Source: Streptomyces chrestomyceticus JCM 4735 (lineage in GTDB: Bacteria > Actinomycetota > Actinomycetes > Streptomycetales > Streptomycetaceae). From it: 64,000 nt of DNA. The stretch lies in assembly GCF_003865135.1 (NCBI RefSeq), contig NZ_BHZC01000001.1, positions 4,092,001 through 4,156,000 of the forward strand, given 5' to 3'. Both the position numbers and the translations under genes were made by a program. A model generated the notes under the pieces. It had not been told where the DNA came from. It did no database searches and saw nothing but the letters and a program-made list of their open reading frames with translations. Each line of letters opens with the position of its first letter. Position 1 is the first letter of the stretch. This document shows positions 52,251 through 60,440 of the stretch, one piece after another.

Positions 52251-53159
52251 ATGCCTGAGGACGCCTCCACCGACACCTTCACCGAACACCGCTCCCTGCT
52301 GTTCACCATCGCCTACGAGATGCTGGGCAGCGCCGCCGACGCCGAGGACGTCCTCCAGGAGAGCTATCTGCGGTGGAGCGCCGTCGATCCGGCCACGGTC
52401 GGGCATCCGCGCGCCTACCTGGTCCGTACGGTGACCCGGCAGGCCCTCAACCACCTGCGCGCGGCCAAGGCGCGGCGCGAGGAGTACGTCGGCATGTGGC
52501 TGCCCGAGCCGATCCGTACGGAGCCCGGGGTGAGCGAGGACGTGATCCTGGCCGAGTCCGTCTCGATGGCGATGCTGCTCGTCCTGGAGACGCTGAGCCC
52601 GACCGAGCGCGCGGTGTTCGTGCTGCACGAGGTGTTCGGCTACCCGCACGGCGAGATCGCCGCCTCGATCGGCCGGACCGAGGCCTCCGTACGGCAGACC
52701 GCGCACCGCGCCCGCCGGCACGTCCACGCGCGGCGCCGTCGCTCCGCCCCCGGCTCGGACGCCACCGCGGAGATCGTCCGGCGCTTCCTGGCAGCGGCCG
52801 CCACCGGCGAGATCCAGCCGCTGATGGACCTGCTCGCGCCCGACGTCGTGGTGCTCTCCGACGGCGGCGGGAAGGCGGTCGCCGCCCGCCGCCCGGTCAC
52901 CGGCCGCACCGAGGTCGTCCAGTTCGTCCTCGGCGTGTACCGCACCGCCACCGCCGCCACCCGCGCCGAGCCCGCCACGTACAACGGCATGCCCGCCGCA
53001 CGGTTCCTCACGGACGGAGACCTCGACTGGCTGGTCGCCTTCGAGATCCAGGACGGCCGGATCACCGGCCTCTACGGCGTACGCAACCCGGACAAGCTGC
53101 ACCACGCCGACGCGGTGCGCACACTCGACAGAGGAGGACCCCAGCCATGGAGACCATGA
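52251..53159 (+). CDS. sigJ: ECF41-family RNA polymerase sigma factor (SigJ type)
   Basis: A 302-residue ECF sigma factor with the ECF41 extension. Region 2: LLFTIAYEMLGSAADAEDVLQESYLRW; region 4: LSPTERAVFVLHEVFGYPHGEIAASIGRTEASVRQTAHRAR. The linker has WLPEP, and the C-terminal SnoaL-like domain carries the family motifs DGGGK (SDGGGKAVAARRPV) and NPDKL (RNPDKLHHADAV). This domain both activates and restrains the sigma factor, so no anti-sigma gene is needed. The usual COE-type target gene is replaced here by an SRPBCC gene that overlaps it. Confidence 0.93.
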   Translation: MPEDASTDTFTEHRSLLFTIAYEMLGSAADAEDVLQESYLRWSAVDPATVGHPRAYLVRTVTRQALNHLRAAKARREEYVGMWLPEPIRTEPGVSEDVILAESVSMAMLLVLETLSPTERAVFVLHEVFGYPHGEIAASIGRTEASVRQTAHRARRHVHARRRRSAPGSDATAEIVRRFLAAAATGEIQPLMDLLAPDVVVLSDGGGKAVAARRPVTGRTEVVQFVLGVYRTATAATRAEPATYNGMPAARFLTDGDLDWLVAFEIQDGRITGLYGVRNPDKLHHADAVRTLDRGGPQPWRP

Positions 53160-53611
53160 CCGTGGAGCGCGTCATCGACGCCCCGATCGCGACGGTGTTC
53201 GCCTGGCTCACCACGACCACCCACTACACCCGCTCGCCCCTGGTGGTGCGCTGCCGCCTGACCCGGCACGGGGAGGGCGCGCCCTACGGCGTCGGCGCGG
53301 TGCGCAGCCACCTCTGGCTGATCGGCTGGTTCCGGGAACGCATCACCCGCTACGACGCGCCGTACGCCACCGAGTACGTCGTCGAGCGCAGCCTGCCGCC
53401 GTCCCGGCACGAACTCGGCCGGATGACGTTCACCGAAACCCCCGCGGGCACCCACGTCCGCTGGACCACCCGAGCCGAGATCCCCGTCCCCCTCCTCGGC
53501 GGCTTCCTCACCCGCCACATCGCCCGCCCGATCATCACCCGCACCTTCGGCAACATCCTCGCCGCCGCGGAAACCGCCTTGGCCGTCTCCTCACGGCCCC
53601 ATCGCCGATGA
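53147..53611 (+). CDS. SRPBCC family protein
   Basis: A 154-residue START/Bet v1-like protein: TVERVIDAPIATVFAWLTTTTHY at the start, VGAVRSHLWLIGWFRERITRYDAP, and FTETPAGTHVRWTTRAEIPVPLLGGFL, then a C-terminal helix. The fold binds hydrophobic ligands; function unknown. GAGGAGG (53131-53137) precedes ATG 53147, and the gene overlaps the sigma gene by 13 bases, so they are cotranslated and the protein may be a target or effector of the ECF41 circuit. Confidence 0.87.
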   Translation: METMTVERVIDAPIATVFAWLTTTTHYTRSPLVVRCRLTRHGEGAPYGVGAVRSHLWLIGWFRERITRYDAPYATEYVVERSLPPSRHELGRMTFTETPAGTHVRWTTRAEIPVPLLGGFLTRHIARPIITRTFGNILAAAETALAVSSRPHRR

Positions 53612-53694
53612 CCAGGAGGACCTCATCCTGGGGGCGGCTGGACGAGGCAGTGGAGCGCGTCCTGACCATACGCCGGCGGTTGAGGTCCGCTGCC

Positions 53695-54546
53695 TCAGCT
53701 CTTTGTCGTCCCTGATGCCCAGTTGTCCAACAGCGTCTCGGTGTGCCGGTGCAGCCGCCGAGCTTCCGCGAGCGTGAACGCGGGGCCGTGCGGGTGCGGG
53801 CTGAGCGGGGTGTCCCGCACGAAGGCGCTGAGCGGTGTGGCGGGCGGGTCGTCCAGGATCTTGAGGATCGGGACCACCGCCTCGTGGACCGGCTGGGCGG
53901 ACCGGCGGATGACGTCGATGTGCGCCCTCATGTCCGGCGTGTACTGCCCCGAGAAACTGGTGCCGACCGTGCCGGGGTTGAGCAGCACGTACCGCACCTT
54001 CGTCCCCGGTCGGGCGTCGGCGAAGGCAACACCGAGCAGATCGTTGAGCCGACCGCCTTGCATGAGCGCCCGTTGCCCGTCGTACTCCCGCGCCAGTTGC
54101 AGGTCTTCCCAGTGGACCTCTCCTTGGCCGCCGGGCCCGGCGATGTTCAGGATGACCGGGCGGTGGGCGGATTCGAGCAGGCCGGCCAGCCCGTGGCTCA
54201 GCACGAAGCGACTGAGGTAGAAGTGCGCAAAAGTGTTCTCGAAGCCTTCGGACGTGACCAGGCGAGTGGTCCGGAAGTGCCGGGCGCACAGCACCAGGGC
54301 ATCGACCTTCGCAAAGGCCGCCCCGATGCTGTCGACCGCTGCCTTGGTCTGGGACAGCAGGCTCAGGTCGGCGTGGACGAAGTGTGCCCGCGCGGCCGCG
54401 CCGCGTTGTCGCGCGGCGTCGAGCCATGCCTTGCCCTTCGCCATGCTGCGGCCGACGACCACCACCTCATGCCCCCGGCCCAGGTAGGTGTGGGCGAGTG
54501 CCTTGCCGATGCCGTCCGTACCGCCGGTGATGACATAGGTCTTCAC
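53695..54546 (-). CDS. Short-chain dehydrogenase/reductase, active site altered
   Basis: A 283-residue SDR with the cofactor motif YVITGGTDGIGKALAHTYLGRGHEV, VVVGRSMAKGKAW and HADLSLLSQTKAAVDSI. After the strand RPVILNIAGPGGQGE, where Ser is expected, and in the helix after it no clear Y-x-x-x-K is seen; the best match is REYDGQRALMQGGRLNDLL. It may act on an unusual substrate or be non-catalytic. It lies 27 bases downstream of the PPOX gene on the same strand, so the two are probably cotranscribed and controlled by the divergent TetR protein. Confidence 0.82.
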   Translation of the reverse strand: MKTYVITGGTDGIGKALAHTYLGRGHEVVVVGRSMAKGKAWLDAARQRGAAARAHFVHADLSLLSQTKAAVDSIGAAFAKVDALVLCARHFRTTRLVTSEGFENTFAHFYLSRFVLSHGLAGLLESAHRPVILNIAGPGGQGEVHWEDLQLAREYDGQRALMQGGRLNDLLGVAFADARPGTKVRYVLLNPGTVGTSFSGQYTPDMRAHIDVIRRSAQPVHEAVVPILKILDDPPATPLSAFVRDTPLSPHPHGPAFTLAEARRLHRHTETLLDNWASGTTKS

Positions 54547-54573
54547 CTCGTGCTCCCTTCCCGCTCCTTCGCT

Positions 54574-54987
54574 TCACAGAAACCGTGACGCGACCTTTTC
54601 GGGCGTGACGTGGACGGTGACCAGTTCCGGGAGGGTGGCGTACGACTCCGGATGATGTTCGGCGTAGGTCTTGCCGGTGTATTTGACGGCCAGTTCGTCC
54701 ATGCGCTCGCGGCTGCCCGCACTCTCGCACCGGGCCGTGCCGGTGATCACCGCGTATCCGTAGGGCTCGTCCGGTGGGTTGACCGTCACGCTCAGCCGGG
54801 GGTCGCGCCGCAGATTGCGCACCTTGACCTTGTCGACACCGGTCACGAAGAAAAGATCGTCACCGTTCCTCCCCACCCAGACCACTGATTGGTGAGGGCT
54901 CCCGTCAGGCTGAAGGGTCGCCACGGTGACGAAGACTCTGGAATCGAGGGCTTCTTTCAATGTCTCGGACAGGTGGACCGGGCTCAC
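54574..54987 (-). CDS. PPOX-class F420/FMN-dependent oxidoreductase
   Basis: A 137-residue split-barrel flavoprotein: LDSRVFVTVATLQPDGSPHQSVVWVGRNGDDLFFVTGVDKVKVRNLRRDPRLSVTVN gives the cofactor-binding strands (written here as the region of residues 14-70), and YGYAVITGTARCE and the helix RERMDELAVKYTG follow. F420-dependent enzymes of this class are frequent in actinobacteria and reduce activated double bonds. GTG 54987 has GGAG seven bases upstream. A 15-base palindrome lies between it and the divergent tetR gene. Confidence 0.88.
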   Translation of the reverse strand: MSPVHLSETLKEALDSRVFVTVATLQPDGSPHQSVVWVGRNGDDLFFVTGVDKVKVRNLRRDPRLSVTVNPPDEPYGYAVITGTARCESAGSRERMDELAVKYTGKTYAEHHPESYATLPELVTVHVTPEKVASRFL

Positions 54988-55051
54988 GCATGACTCCTGG
55001 AGTGAGAGACGCCTCGACGGCTCGACGCGCCGAGCACAGCAACTGCCACAA

Positions 55052-55066
55052 CTATGTGACACATAG
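55052..55066. promoter_or_regulatory. TetR operator candidate
   Basis: Perfect palindrome CTATGTG-A-CACATAG, placed almost midway between the divergent starts of the PPOX gene (54987) and the tetR gene (55138). Its AT-rich sequence is unusual here. The TetR protein encoded alongside is the natural binder. Confidence 0.65.
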
Positions 55067-55137
55067 GAATGGAAGCGCAATAGCGTCGACGCGTTTACTG
55101 GCTCATCAGCCTCACCCCTGCGTATGCTCCGGTGACG

Positions 55138-55677
55138 ATGAGAGCTGACGCGGCACGCAACCTGGACACGGTCCTGCAGACCGGAGCACGCCTGCTGGCG
55201 CGCGACCCCGGCACGAGCATCGCGGCGATCGCGGCGGCAGCGGGCGTCGACCGGCGCACCGTCTACCGCCGCTTCGAGACCCGCGAAGCCCTCATGACCG
55301 CTGTCCATGCGGCCAAGCTCGACGCCTGCGAGAAGGTCGTCGCCGAGGCGCGGCTGACCGAGGCGCCTGTGACGGTGGCGCTGCACAGATACGCGGAGGG
55401 CATCATCACCGTCAGCAGGAGGTGGCCGGTCGACGTGCGGCAAGTGCAGGACGAGGCGGTCGCCGCCCGCCTCTGCCGACTGATCGGGCAACTCGACGCT
55501 TTCATGGCCCGCGCAGTGCGCGAGGGCGTCATCCGCCCTGGCCTTCCGGACCGCTGGGCCCGCTCCCTGCTCATCCACCTCACCAACGTCGCCTCGCACG
55601 AGATGCCGGAGCTGACCACCGCACAGGGAGCCGACATGGTCGTCCAGTCCCTGATCACCGGACTCGGCCCCGCCTGA
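55138..55677 (+). CDS. TetR-family transcriptional regulator
   Basis: A 179-residue regulator. The helix-turn-helix is GTSIAAIAAAAGVDRRTVYRRFETREALMTAV (about residues 27-58 of the longer form); the rest is an all-helical ligand domain. It likely represses the divergent PPOX-SDR genes and itself through the palindrome at 55052-55066. ATG 55138 is taken; GTG 55132 two codons earlier is possible. It is the last host-like gene before the transposon. Confidence 0.88.
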   Translation: MRADAARNLDTVLQTGARLLARDPGTSIAAIAAAAGVDRRTVYRRFETREALMTAVHAAKLDACEKVVAEARLTEAPVTVALHRYAEGIITVSRRWPVDVRQVQDEAVAARLCRLIGQLDAFMARAVREGVIRPGLPDRWARSLLIHLTNVASHEMPELTTAQGADMVVQSLITGLGPA

Positions 55678-55745
55678 CACGGTCAGCCCCCGGCGCCCGG
55701 CCGACGGCCGCGGATGGGGAGGCCGATGAGACTGAGCACGGTAGA

Positions 55746-55858
55746 TGTCGTGAAATCGATGCGCCGACCTGGCGCTTCTTGAGGGGCTGAGCAGGACAAC
55801 TGTCGTCAGATTCGCATCCTTCTTGACGTGCCCCTTGCTCTTTGCGGGCAAGTTGTCG
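55746..55858 (+). other. Candidate left-end TnsB-binding repeats
   Basis: TGTCGTGAAAT at 55746, TGTCGTCAGAT at 55801 and TGTCGCCAAC at 55854 share TGTCGYSARAY and are spaced 55 and 53 bases. Tn7-family ends begin with TGT and carry several TnsB sites of this size. Confidence 0.4.
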
Positions 55859-55910
55859 CCAACCCTGAAGACTGGCCGCCCACAGCGAGGTGCAGCGCTT
55901 ACCTGGGGTC

Positions 55911-56777
55911 ATGAGTCACATGCAGGCTGGCGGAGGGCCGGGGACCCGCCCGGACACGTCGCCGGACGCGGATGAGCCCCTGTGGTCCCACCGGTGTATG
56001 TGGACGGATCTGCTGGTGCCGGTCTCACTGGATGCGGGGCGGGGTGACCTGGATCTGTCCGTCGGCTGGGCGGACCGGTGGACCGCAACCTGGAAGTACG
56101 CCGGGGACGAGGTGACGGGTCCGGTCCGGCACCTGGGACAGGTACCGGTGGCGAGTCGTGGGCCGATGCGAGGGTTCACCTGGAGGCGGGAGCAGGAGCA
56201 CCGGCCCGGTCTGGAGTCTTTGATGGCCACCGGCCGGCTGCATGGGTTCGAGAGCCTCGAAGAGGATCAGTTCCTCGTCGCCCTGGACTTTGCTGGCGAT
56301 CTGGTCGAGGTGCTGGCGCAGCCCCTGCGTATTCGGTTTCGTTCGGCGGAGAAGTGGCGCAGGCACACGCCCGACTTCCTCGCGGTCACGCGGGCAGGTA
56401 CCTGGCTGATCGATGTCCGGCCCCGGCATCTGATCGCGCCCGAAGACTTGGAGTCCTTCGCGGCGGCCGATGAAGTGGCGGTGGCCTGCGGGTGGCATTA
56501 CGTGGTCGCGGCTGAGTGGCGGCCCCATGTGCGGTCCACACTCAGCGCGTTGTACGGAAAGCGCCGTCCGACGCATGACGTGCTCGGTGTCCAGGGTGAT
56601 CTGCTGGCTCAGGCCGAGGGCGGTGTGACGTTCGGGGAGTTGGCGGCTGCGCAGGCGTACTGGCCTGTGGCGCGTGCCCAGCTGCTGCACTTGTTGTGGC
56701 ACCGCAGGCTCGGGATCGACCTCTCGCAACCGTTGACGGACCGGACGCGGGTGGTGCGGGCGGGAGGTGTCTCGTGA
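55911..56777 (+). CDS. tnsA: TnsA-like transposase endonuclease subunit
   Basis: A 288-residue protein of the TnsA restriction-endonuclease fold, which cuts the non-transferred strand so that Tn7-like elements move by cut-and-paste. The active-site pattern is E in FESLEEDQFLVALDF (about residue 112), D in RRHTPDFLAV (about 148), and GTWLIDVRPRHL, where Arg stands at the usual Lys. The C-terminal part (GDLLAQAEGGVTFGELAAA, ARAQLLHLLWHRRLGIDL) resembles a winged helix for contact with TnsC. Its stop overlaps the GTG of tnsB. Confidence 0.85.
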   Translation: MSHMQAGGGPGTRPDTSPDADEPLWSHRCMWTDLLVPVSLDAGRGDLDLSVGWADRWTATWKYAGDEVTGPVRHLGQVPVASRGPMRGFTWRREQEHRPGLESLMATGRLHGFESLEEDQFLVALDFAGDLVEVLAQPLRIRFRSAEKWRRHTPDFLAVTRAGTWLIDVRPRHLIAPEDLESFAAADEVAVACGWHYVVAAEWRPHVRSTLSALYGKRRPTHDVLGVQGDLLAQAEGGVTFGELAAAQAYWPVARAQLLHLLWHRRLGIDLSQPLTDRTRVVRAGGVS

Positions 56778-59134
56778 ACGGGGCTGCCGCGTTGGATCTC
56801 TCGCCTGGAGCAGGCGTGGTGCTCGACGATGTGGAGTGGCTGGTCGAGCGGCAGGAGCCACATCTGGGGCGGGTCCAGCTGGTGCGGGCGGACGGTGAGC
56901 GTCAGCGGGTGAGCTTCCGCTTCTTGGTCAATCACCCGCGGTGCAGGCCGTCCTCGCGTACGGCGGCGGAAGGGGCGAACCGCGGGCGTCAGCTGGCTTC
57001 GTGGAGTGACGTGAAGCCGGAGAAGCGCCCTCTGATGGAACAGCGCTTCGCTCACCTGATGGAGATCAACTGCGGTTTTCGGAGCGGTGATCCGTTCCGT
57101 CCCGAGCCGGGAGAGCCGCGCCCCGAGTCCGACCCGGACCATACGACGCTGACCGAGCGGCGGGAGGCGAAGGCAGCCGAGTTGTCGGTGTTGCGGCCCG
57201 AGGAGGCGAAGCTGCTCTTGGGCGTCGCCCATGTCGGGGCGCGCACCCTTGAGCGCTGGGAGAAACGGCGCAGGAAGTACGGGATCGTGGGCTGCGCCGA
57301 TCATCGATGGCTGCGGTCGAGCGGGGGACATCCGAGTATCAGCGAGGAGGTCCGTGAGGCGATCTTCGCGGTACGGCAAGAGACGCAGCAGCACCGGTCC
57401 CGCGTGAGCGCACGGACCCGCGAGATCATGATCCGGCGCTATGTGCGGGAGACCTTCGAGATCGCGAACGAGGCCGAGGGCCAGGAGGAAAACGAGAAGG
57501 GCAGCAAGGGGCGGGAGATCAAGGTCCCGAGCTATCACACGCTGCTGCGGGTGTGGAAGGAATGGTTCGGACCGGGCGGGGCCCGACCGAAGTACGAGCG
57601 CTCGGCCGAACTCCCCACCAAGAACGGGCACGTGCTCGTGACCCGCCCCGGGCAGGTCGTCGCGCTGGACACGACGATCCTGCCGGTGATGGTCCGCGAG
57701 AACGTCTTCGGAGATCCGGTCACCGTCCACTTCACCCTGGCGCTGGACGTCTACACCCACTCCATCTGCGCCTTCCGGCTCACGCTGGTGTCGGACTCCT
57801 CGGTGGACGTCGCGATGATGCTGCGCGACGTCATGCTGCCGCTGCCTATGCGCGAGGAGTGGGGCGAGGACATGGAGTGGCCTTACCCAGGGCTGCCGGC
57901 CGCCGTGGTCGCCGAGTTCGCCGGTCACAAGGTGGCCGCCCTGCCGTTCTTCAACCCCGAGACCATCACCTCCGACCACGGCTCCGTCTACCGCAACCAC
58001 CATCTTGTGGACGTCCAGGAGGCGATGGGCTGCCGGATCCTGCCGGCTCGCGTTCTGCGCCCCCAGGACAAGGCCGCGGTGGAGCGCACTTTCGGCGGTA
58101 TCCGCTCGCTGGTGTTCGAGAAGTTGCCCGGCTACACGGGAGTCGACGTCGCCGACCGCGGTGCCGACCCGGAGGGCAGCGCCGTGCTGACCCTCAGCCA
58201 GATGGAACATTACATCGCCACCTGGGTAGTGGGTATCTGGCAGAACCGCAGGCTCGGCGAGTTCGCCCCCTGTTGGGATCCGGGTGGCGACCACAGCCCC
58301 AACACCCTGTTCGCCGCCTCCTTCGCGCAGGGAGGCTTCGACCTGGACATCCCGTCACCGGAGACGTACTACCGCTTCCTGCCCGAGCACCACGTGAAGC
58401 GGATCTACCGGCGGGGTGTGAAGGTCAAAGGGCTCTGGTACGACGCCGAGTTGCTGCACCAGCCCGACCTGCAATCCGCCCGGGGCGGCCGGTACAAGAA
58501 GCAGTGGGTCATCCACCGCGAACCGCGGGACCGACGGATGGTGTTCTTCCATGATCCCGATACGCACGAGTGGCATGAGCTGCGCTGGACGGGCCTGCCT
58601 CCGGAGGGCGAGATGCCGGCCTTCGGGGATGCACGGGTCGAGGAACTCCTCACGCGCGTACGGGAAGCGGGGCTGAAGCCGCGCTCCGACAGTGACCTCG
58701 TCCCGATCCTCCTGGAGATGCTGGGCGCGGTCGACCCGGTCGCGAACTGGCCGTCGCAGCTGACCAAGTCCCAGCGCACCCAGCACGCAGGGGAGATCAC
58801 CCAAGCTCGGGCGGCGGCCGCGGACCGGCCGAAGCCGTCAAAGTCGTCGCAGGCGACGGACGCACCGCCGCGACTGGCCGCTGTCGGTGTGCGTGAAACG
58901 GAACCACCGTGGCGGGAGAGGGCCCGGGAGGCCACCGAGAGCCTGGACGCCCACCGGCGCAGGCGTCGCGAGGCGGCCGGGCCACGGAAGCCGCCGGAGT
59001 CGGCTCTGCTCGGCTCCAGCCGCCGTGGCCGCAACCTCTTCGTCATCGCGGACGACGACGCCCCACCCGACGCACCAGCCACAGACCAGCAAAGCCGTGA
59101 TGCGCAAGCGACGGACGAGGAGCGAAATGAGTGA
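56774..59134 (+). CDS. tnsB: TnsB-like DDE transposase
   Basis: A 786-residue Mu/TnsB-type integrase. An N-terminal DNA-binding part (ARTLERWEKRRRKYGIVGCADHR) leads to the RNase H core with D in VVALDTTILP (about residue 298), D in TITSDHGSVYRNHH (about 400) and E in DKAAVERTFGG (36 residues later, i.e. 35 between). All three catalytic residues are intact. The Mu-C-like barrel (KRIYRRGVKVKGLWYDAELL) and a basic, disordered C-terminus for TnsC contact follow. GTG 56774 overlaps the tnsA stop; the end overlaps tnsC by 8 bases. TnsB binds the ends and joins the strands. Confidence 0.93.
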   Translation: MNGAAALDLSPGAGVVLDDVEWLVERQEPHLGRVQLVRADGERQRVSFRFLVNHPRCRPSSRTAAEGANRGRQLASWSDVKPEKRPLMEQRFAHLMEINCGFRSGDPFRPEPGEPRPESDPDHTTLTERREAKAAELSVLRPEEAKLLLGVAHVGARTLERWEKRRRKYGIVGCADHRWLRSSGGHPSISEEVREAIFAVRQETQQHRSRVSARTREIMIRRYVRETFEIANEAEGQEENEKGSKGREIKVPSYHTLLRVWKEWFGPGGARPKYERSAELPTKNGHVLVTRPGQVVALDTTILPVMVRENVFGDPVTVHFTLALDVYTHSICAFRLTLVSDSSVDVAMMLRDVMLPLPMREEWGEDMEWPYPGLPAAVVAEFAGHKVAALPFFNPETITSDHGSVYRNHHLVDVQEAMGCRILPARVLRPQDKAAVERTFGGIRSLVFEKLPGYTGVDVADRGADPEGSAVLTLSQMEHYIATWVVGIWQNRRLGEFAPCWDPGGDHSPNTLFAASFAQGGFDLDIPSPETYYRFLPEHHVKRIYRRGVKVKGLWYDAELLHQPDLQSARGGRYKKQWVIHREPRDRRMVFFHDPDTHEWHELRWTGLPPEGEMPAFGDARVEELLTRVREAGLKPRSDSDLVPILLEMLGAVDPVANWPSQLTKSQRTQHAGEITQARAAAADRPKPSKSSQATDAPPRLAAVGVRETEPPWRERAREATESLDAHRRRRREAAGPRKPPESALLGSSRRGRNLFVIADDDAPPDAPATDQQSRDAQATDEERNE

Positions 59135-60440
59135 CCAGGCCCCGGAGGAGACGGAGAGGCCCGTACCGTTCCTGCGCCTCGGCCCCCGGCCGGACCGGAC
59201 GACTCATGAGGGCTGGCAGGAGTTCCGAAGGACGCGCGAGCTGTTCGTGCCGGTCAAGAAGATTTCCGTGGCCGAGTACGGGCTGATGAGTCCGCGCAAG
59301 AAGTCGCTGTACGACCTGCATCGCGCTGCCACGCACGTCAACATGCGGATGGAGGAGACTCCGATGAGCGCGGTGGTCACCACGCTCATGCGCTCTCGGA
59401 TCCAGAACAACGCGATGCGCATCGGTCCGAGCACCCTCGACGGACTGATGATCAACGGCGGCGGCTACCAGGGCAAGACCGAGACCGCCTGCCGGACCGC
59501 CGCCGAATTCGAGGACACATGGCGCGACTTGTTCGAGAAGAACCGCGCCTACTACTTCGACCCGATGCCCGGCACCCGGGACATCATCGCGCCGGTCGCC
59601 TACTGCCAGACCCCGGTCAAGGCCACCCCGATCGGCCTGTGCGAGGCGATCCTCGACTACTACGGCGCCCCCTATGGCAAGAACCTGCGCGGCATGATCC
59701 GCAACGTCCGGGCATCGATCAAGGCGCACGCCACCACCGTCCTGATCATTGACGACATCACTCGTCTGAAAATGCACCGGGAGGACGACCAGGACACTCT
59801 CGACCTCATCCGGGGCCTGATGGACCTGGATGTCACGCTCGTCCTCATCGGCGTCAACATCCCCCGCTCCGGGCTGCTCAGGGAAGGCTGGCACGACCCG
59901 CGCACCAAGCAGTGGGTCTACGAGCCCCTGAAGAAGGGCAAGAGCTACAACCCTGATGCCTCCACCCAGACCGAACGCCGCTTCGACCTGGTCAACCTCG
60001 ACCCGTTCGACTTCACCACGGACGCCGGGACCGCAGCGTTCGTCGATCACCTCGAATCCACGGAGAACCAGATCCGGCTCTTCAACGCCGGACCGGGCAC
60101 GCTGTCCGCAGGAGCGATGCCCGAGTACCTCCGCCGCCGGACCCACGGCATCATCGGCCTCCTGCGGCGGCTGATCGAGGACGGACTGACCAAGGCCATG
60201 GAGAGCGGTCTGGAGGATCTAACCATCGGCCTCCTTGACGAGATCACCATCAACCTGGGCAACATCCCCGGCCAGTACGGCGTGCGGGACGCCGAATCCG
60301 GTGAGATCCCCGACGTCGACACCTCCCCGGAACCGGAGCAAGGGCCGGAGCGGAAGGTGGAGACGAAGAGCGTGAAGCCCCGGAAGAGGCGGAACACGGT
60401 CTTGGACGACCGCGGCAGTCCTCCGGCGGCCGAGGCATGA
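59127..60440 (+). CDS. tnsC: TnsC/TniB-like AAA+ ATPase
   Basis: A 437-residue AAA+ regulator of transposition. Walker A INGGGYQGKTETACRTA (about residues 109-125), Walker B TTVLIIDDITRLKM (about 203-216), then a sensor region VTLVLIGVNIP. The C-terminal helical part (PEYLRRRTHGIIGLLRRLIEDGL) and an acidic tail end it. TnsC forms filaments on DNA that link the target selector (TniQ/TnsD) to TnsA-TnsB. It overlaps tnsB by 8 bases and its stop overlaps the ATG of the first tniQ (ATGA). Confidence 0.93.
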   Translation: MSDQAPEETERPVPFLRLGPRPDRTTHEGWQEFRRTRELFVPVKKISVAEYGLMSPRKKSLYDLHRAATHVNMRMEETPMSAVVTTLMRSRIQNNAMRIGPSTLDGLMINGGGYQGKTETACRTAAEFEDTWRDLFEKNRAYYFDPMPGTRDIIAPVAYCQTPVKATPIGLCEAILDYYGAPYGKNLRGMIRNVRASIKAHATTVLIIDDITRLKMHREDDQDTLDLIRGLMDLDVTLVLIGVNIPRSGLLREGWHDPRTKQWVYEPLKKGKSYNPDASTQTERRFDLVNLDPFDFTTDAGTAAFVDHLESTENQIRLFNAGPGTLSAGAMPEYLRRRTHGIIGLLRRLIEDGLTKAMESGLEDLTIGLLDEITINLGNIPGQYGVRDAESGEIPDVDTSPEPEQGPERKVETKSVKPRKRRNTVLDDRGSPPAAEA

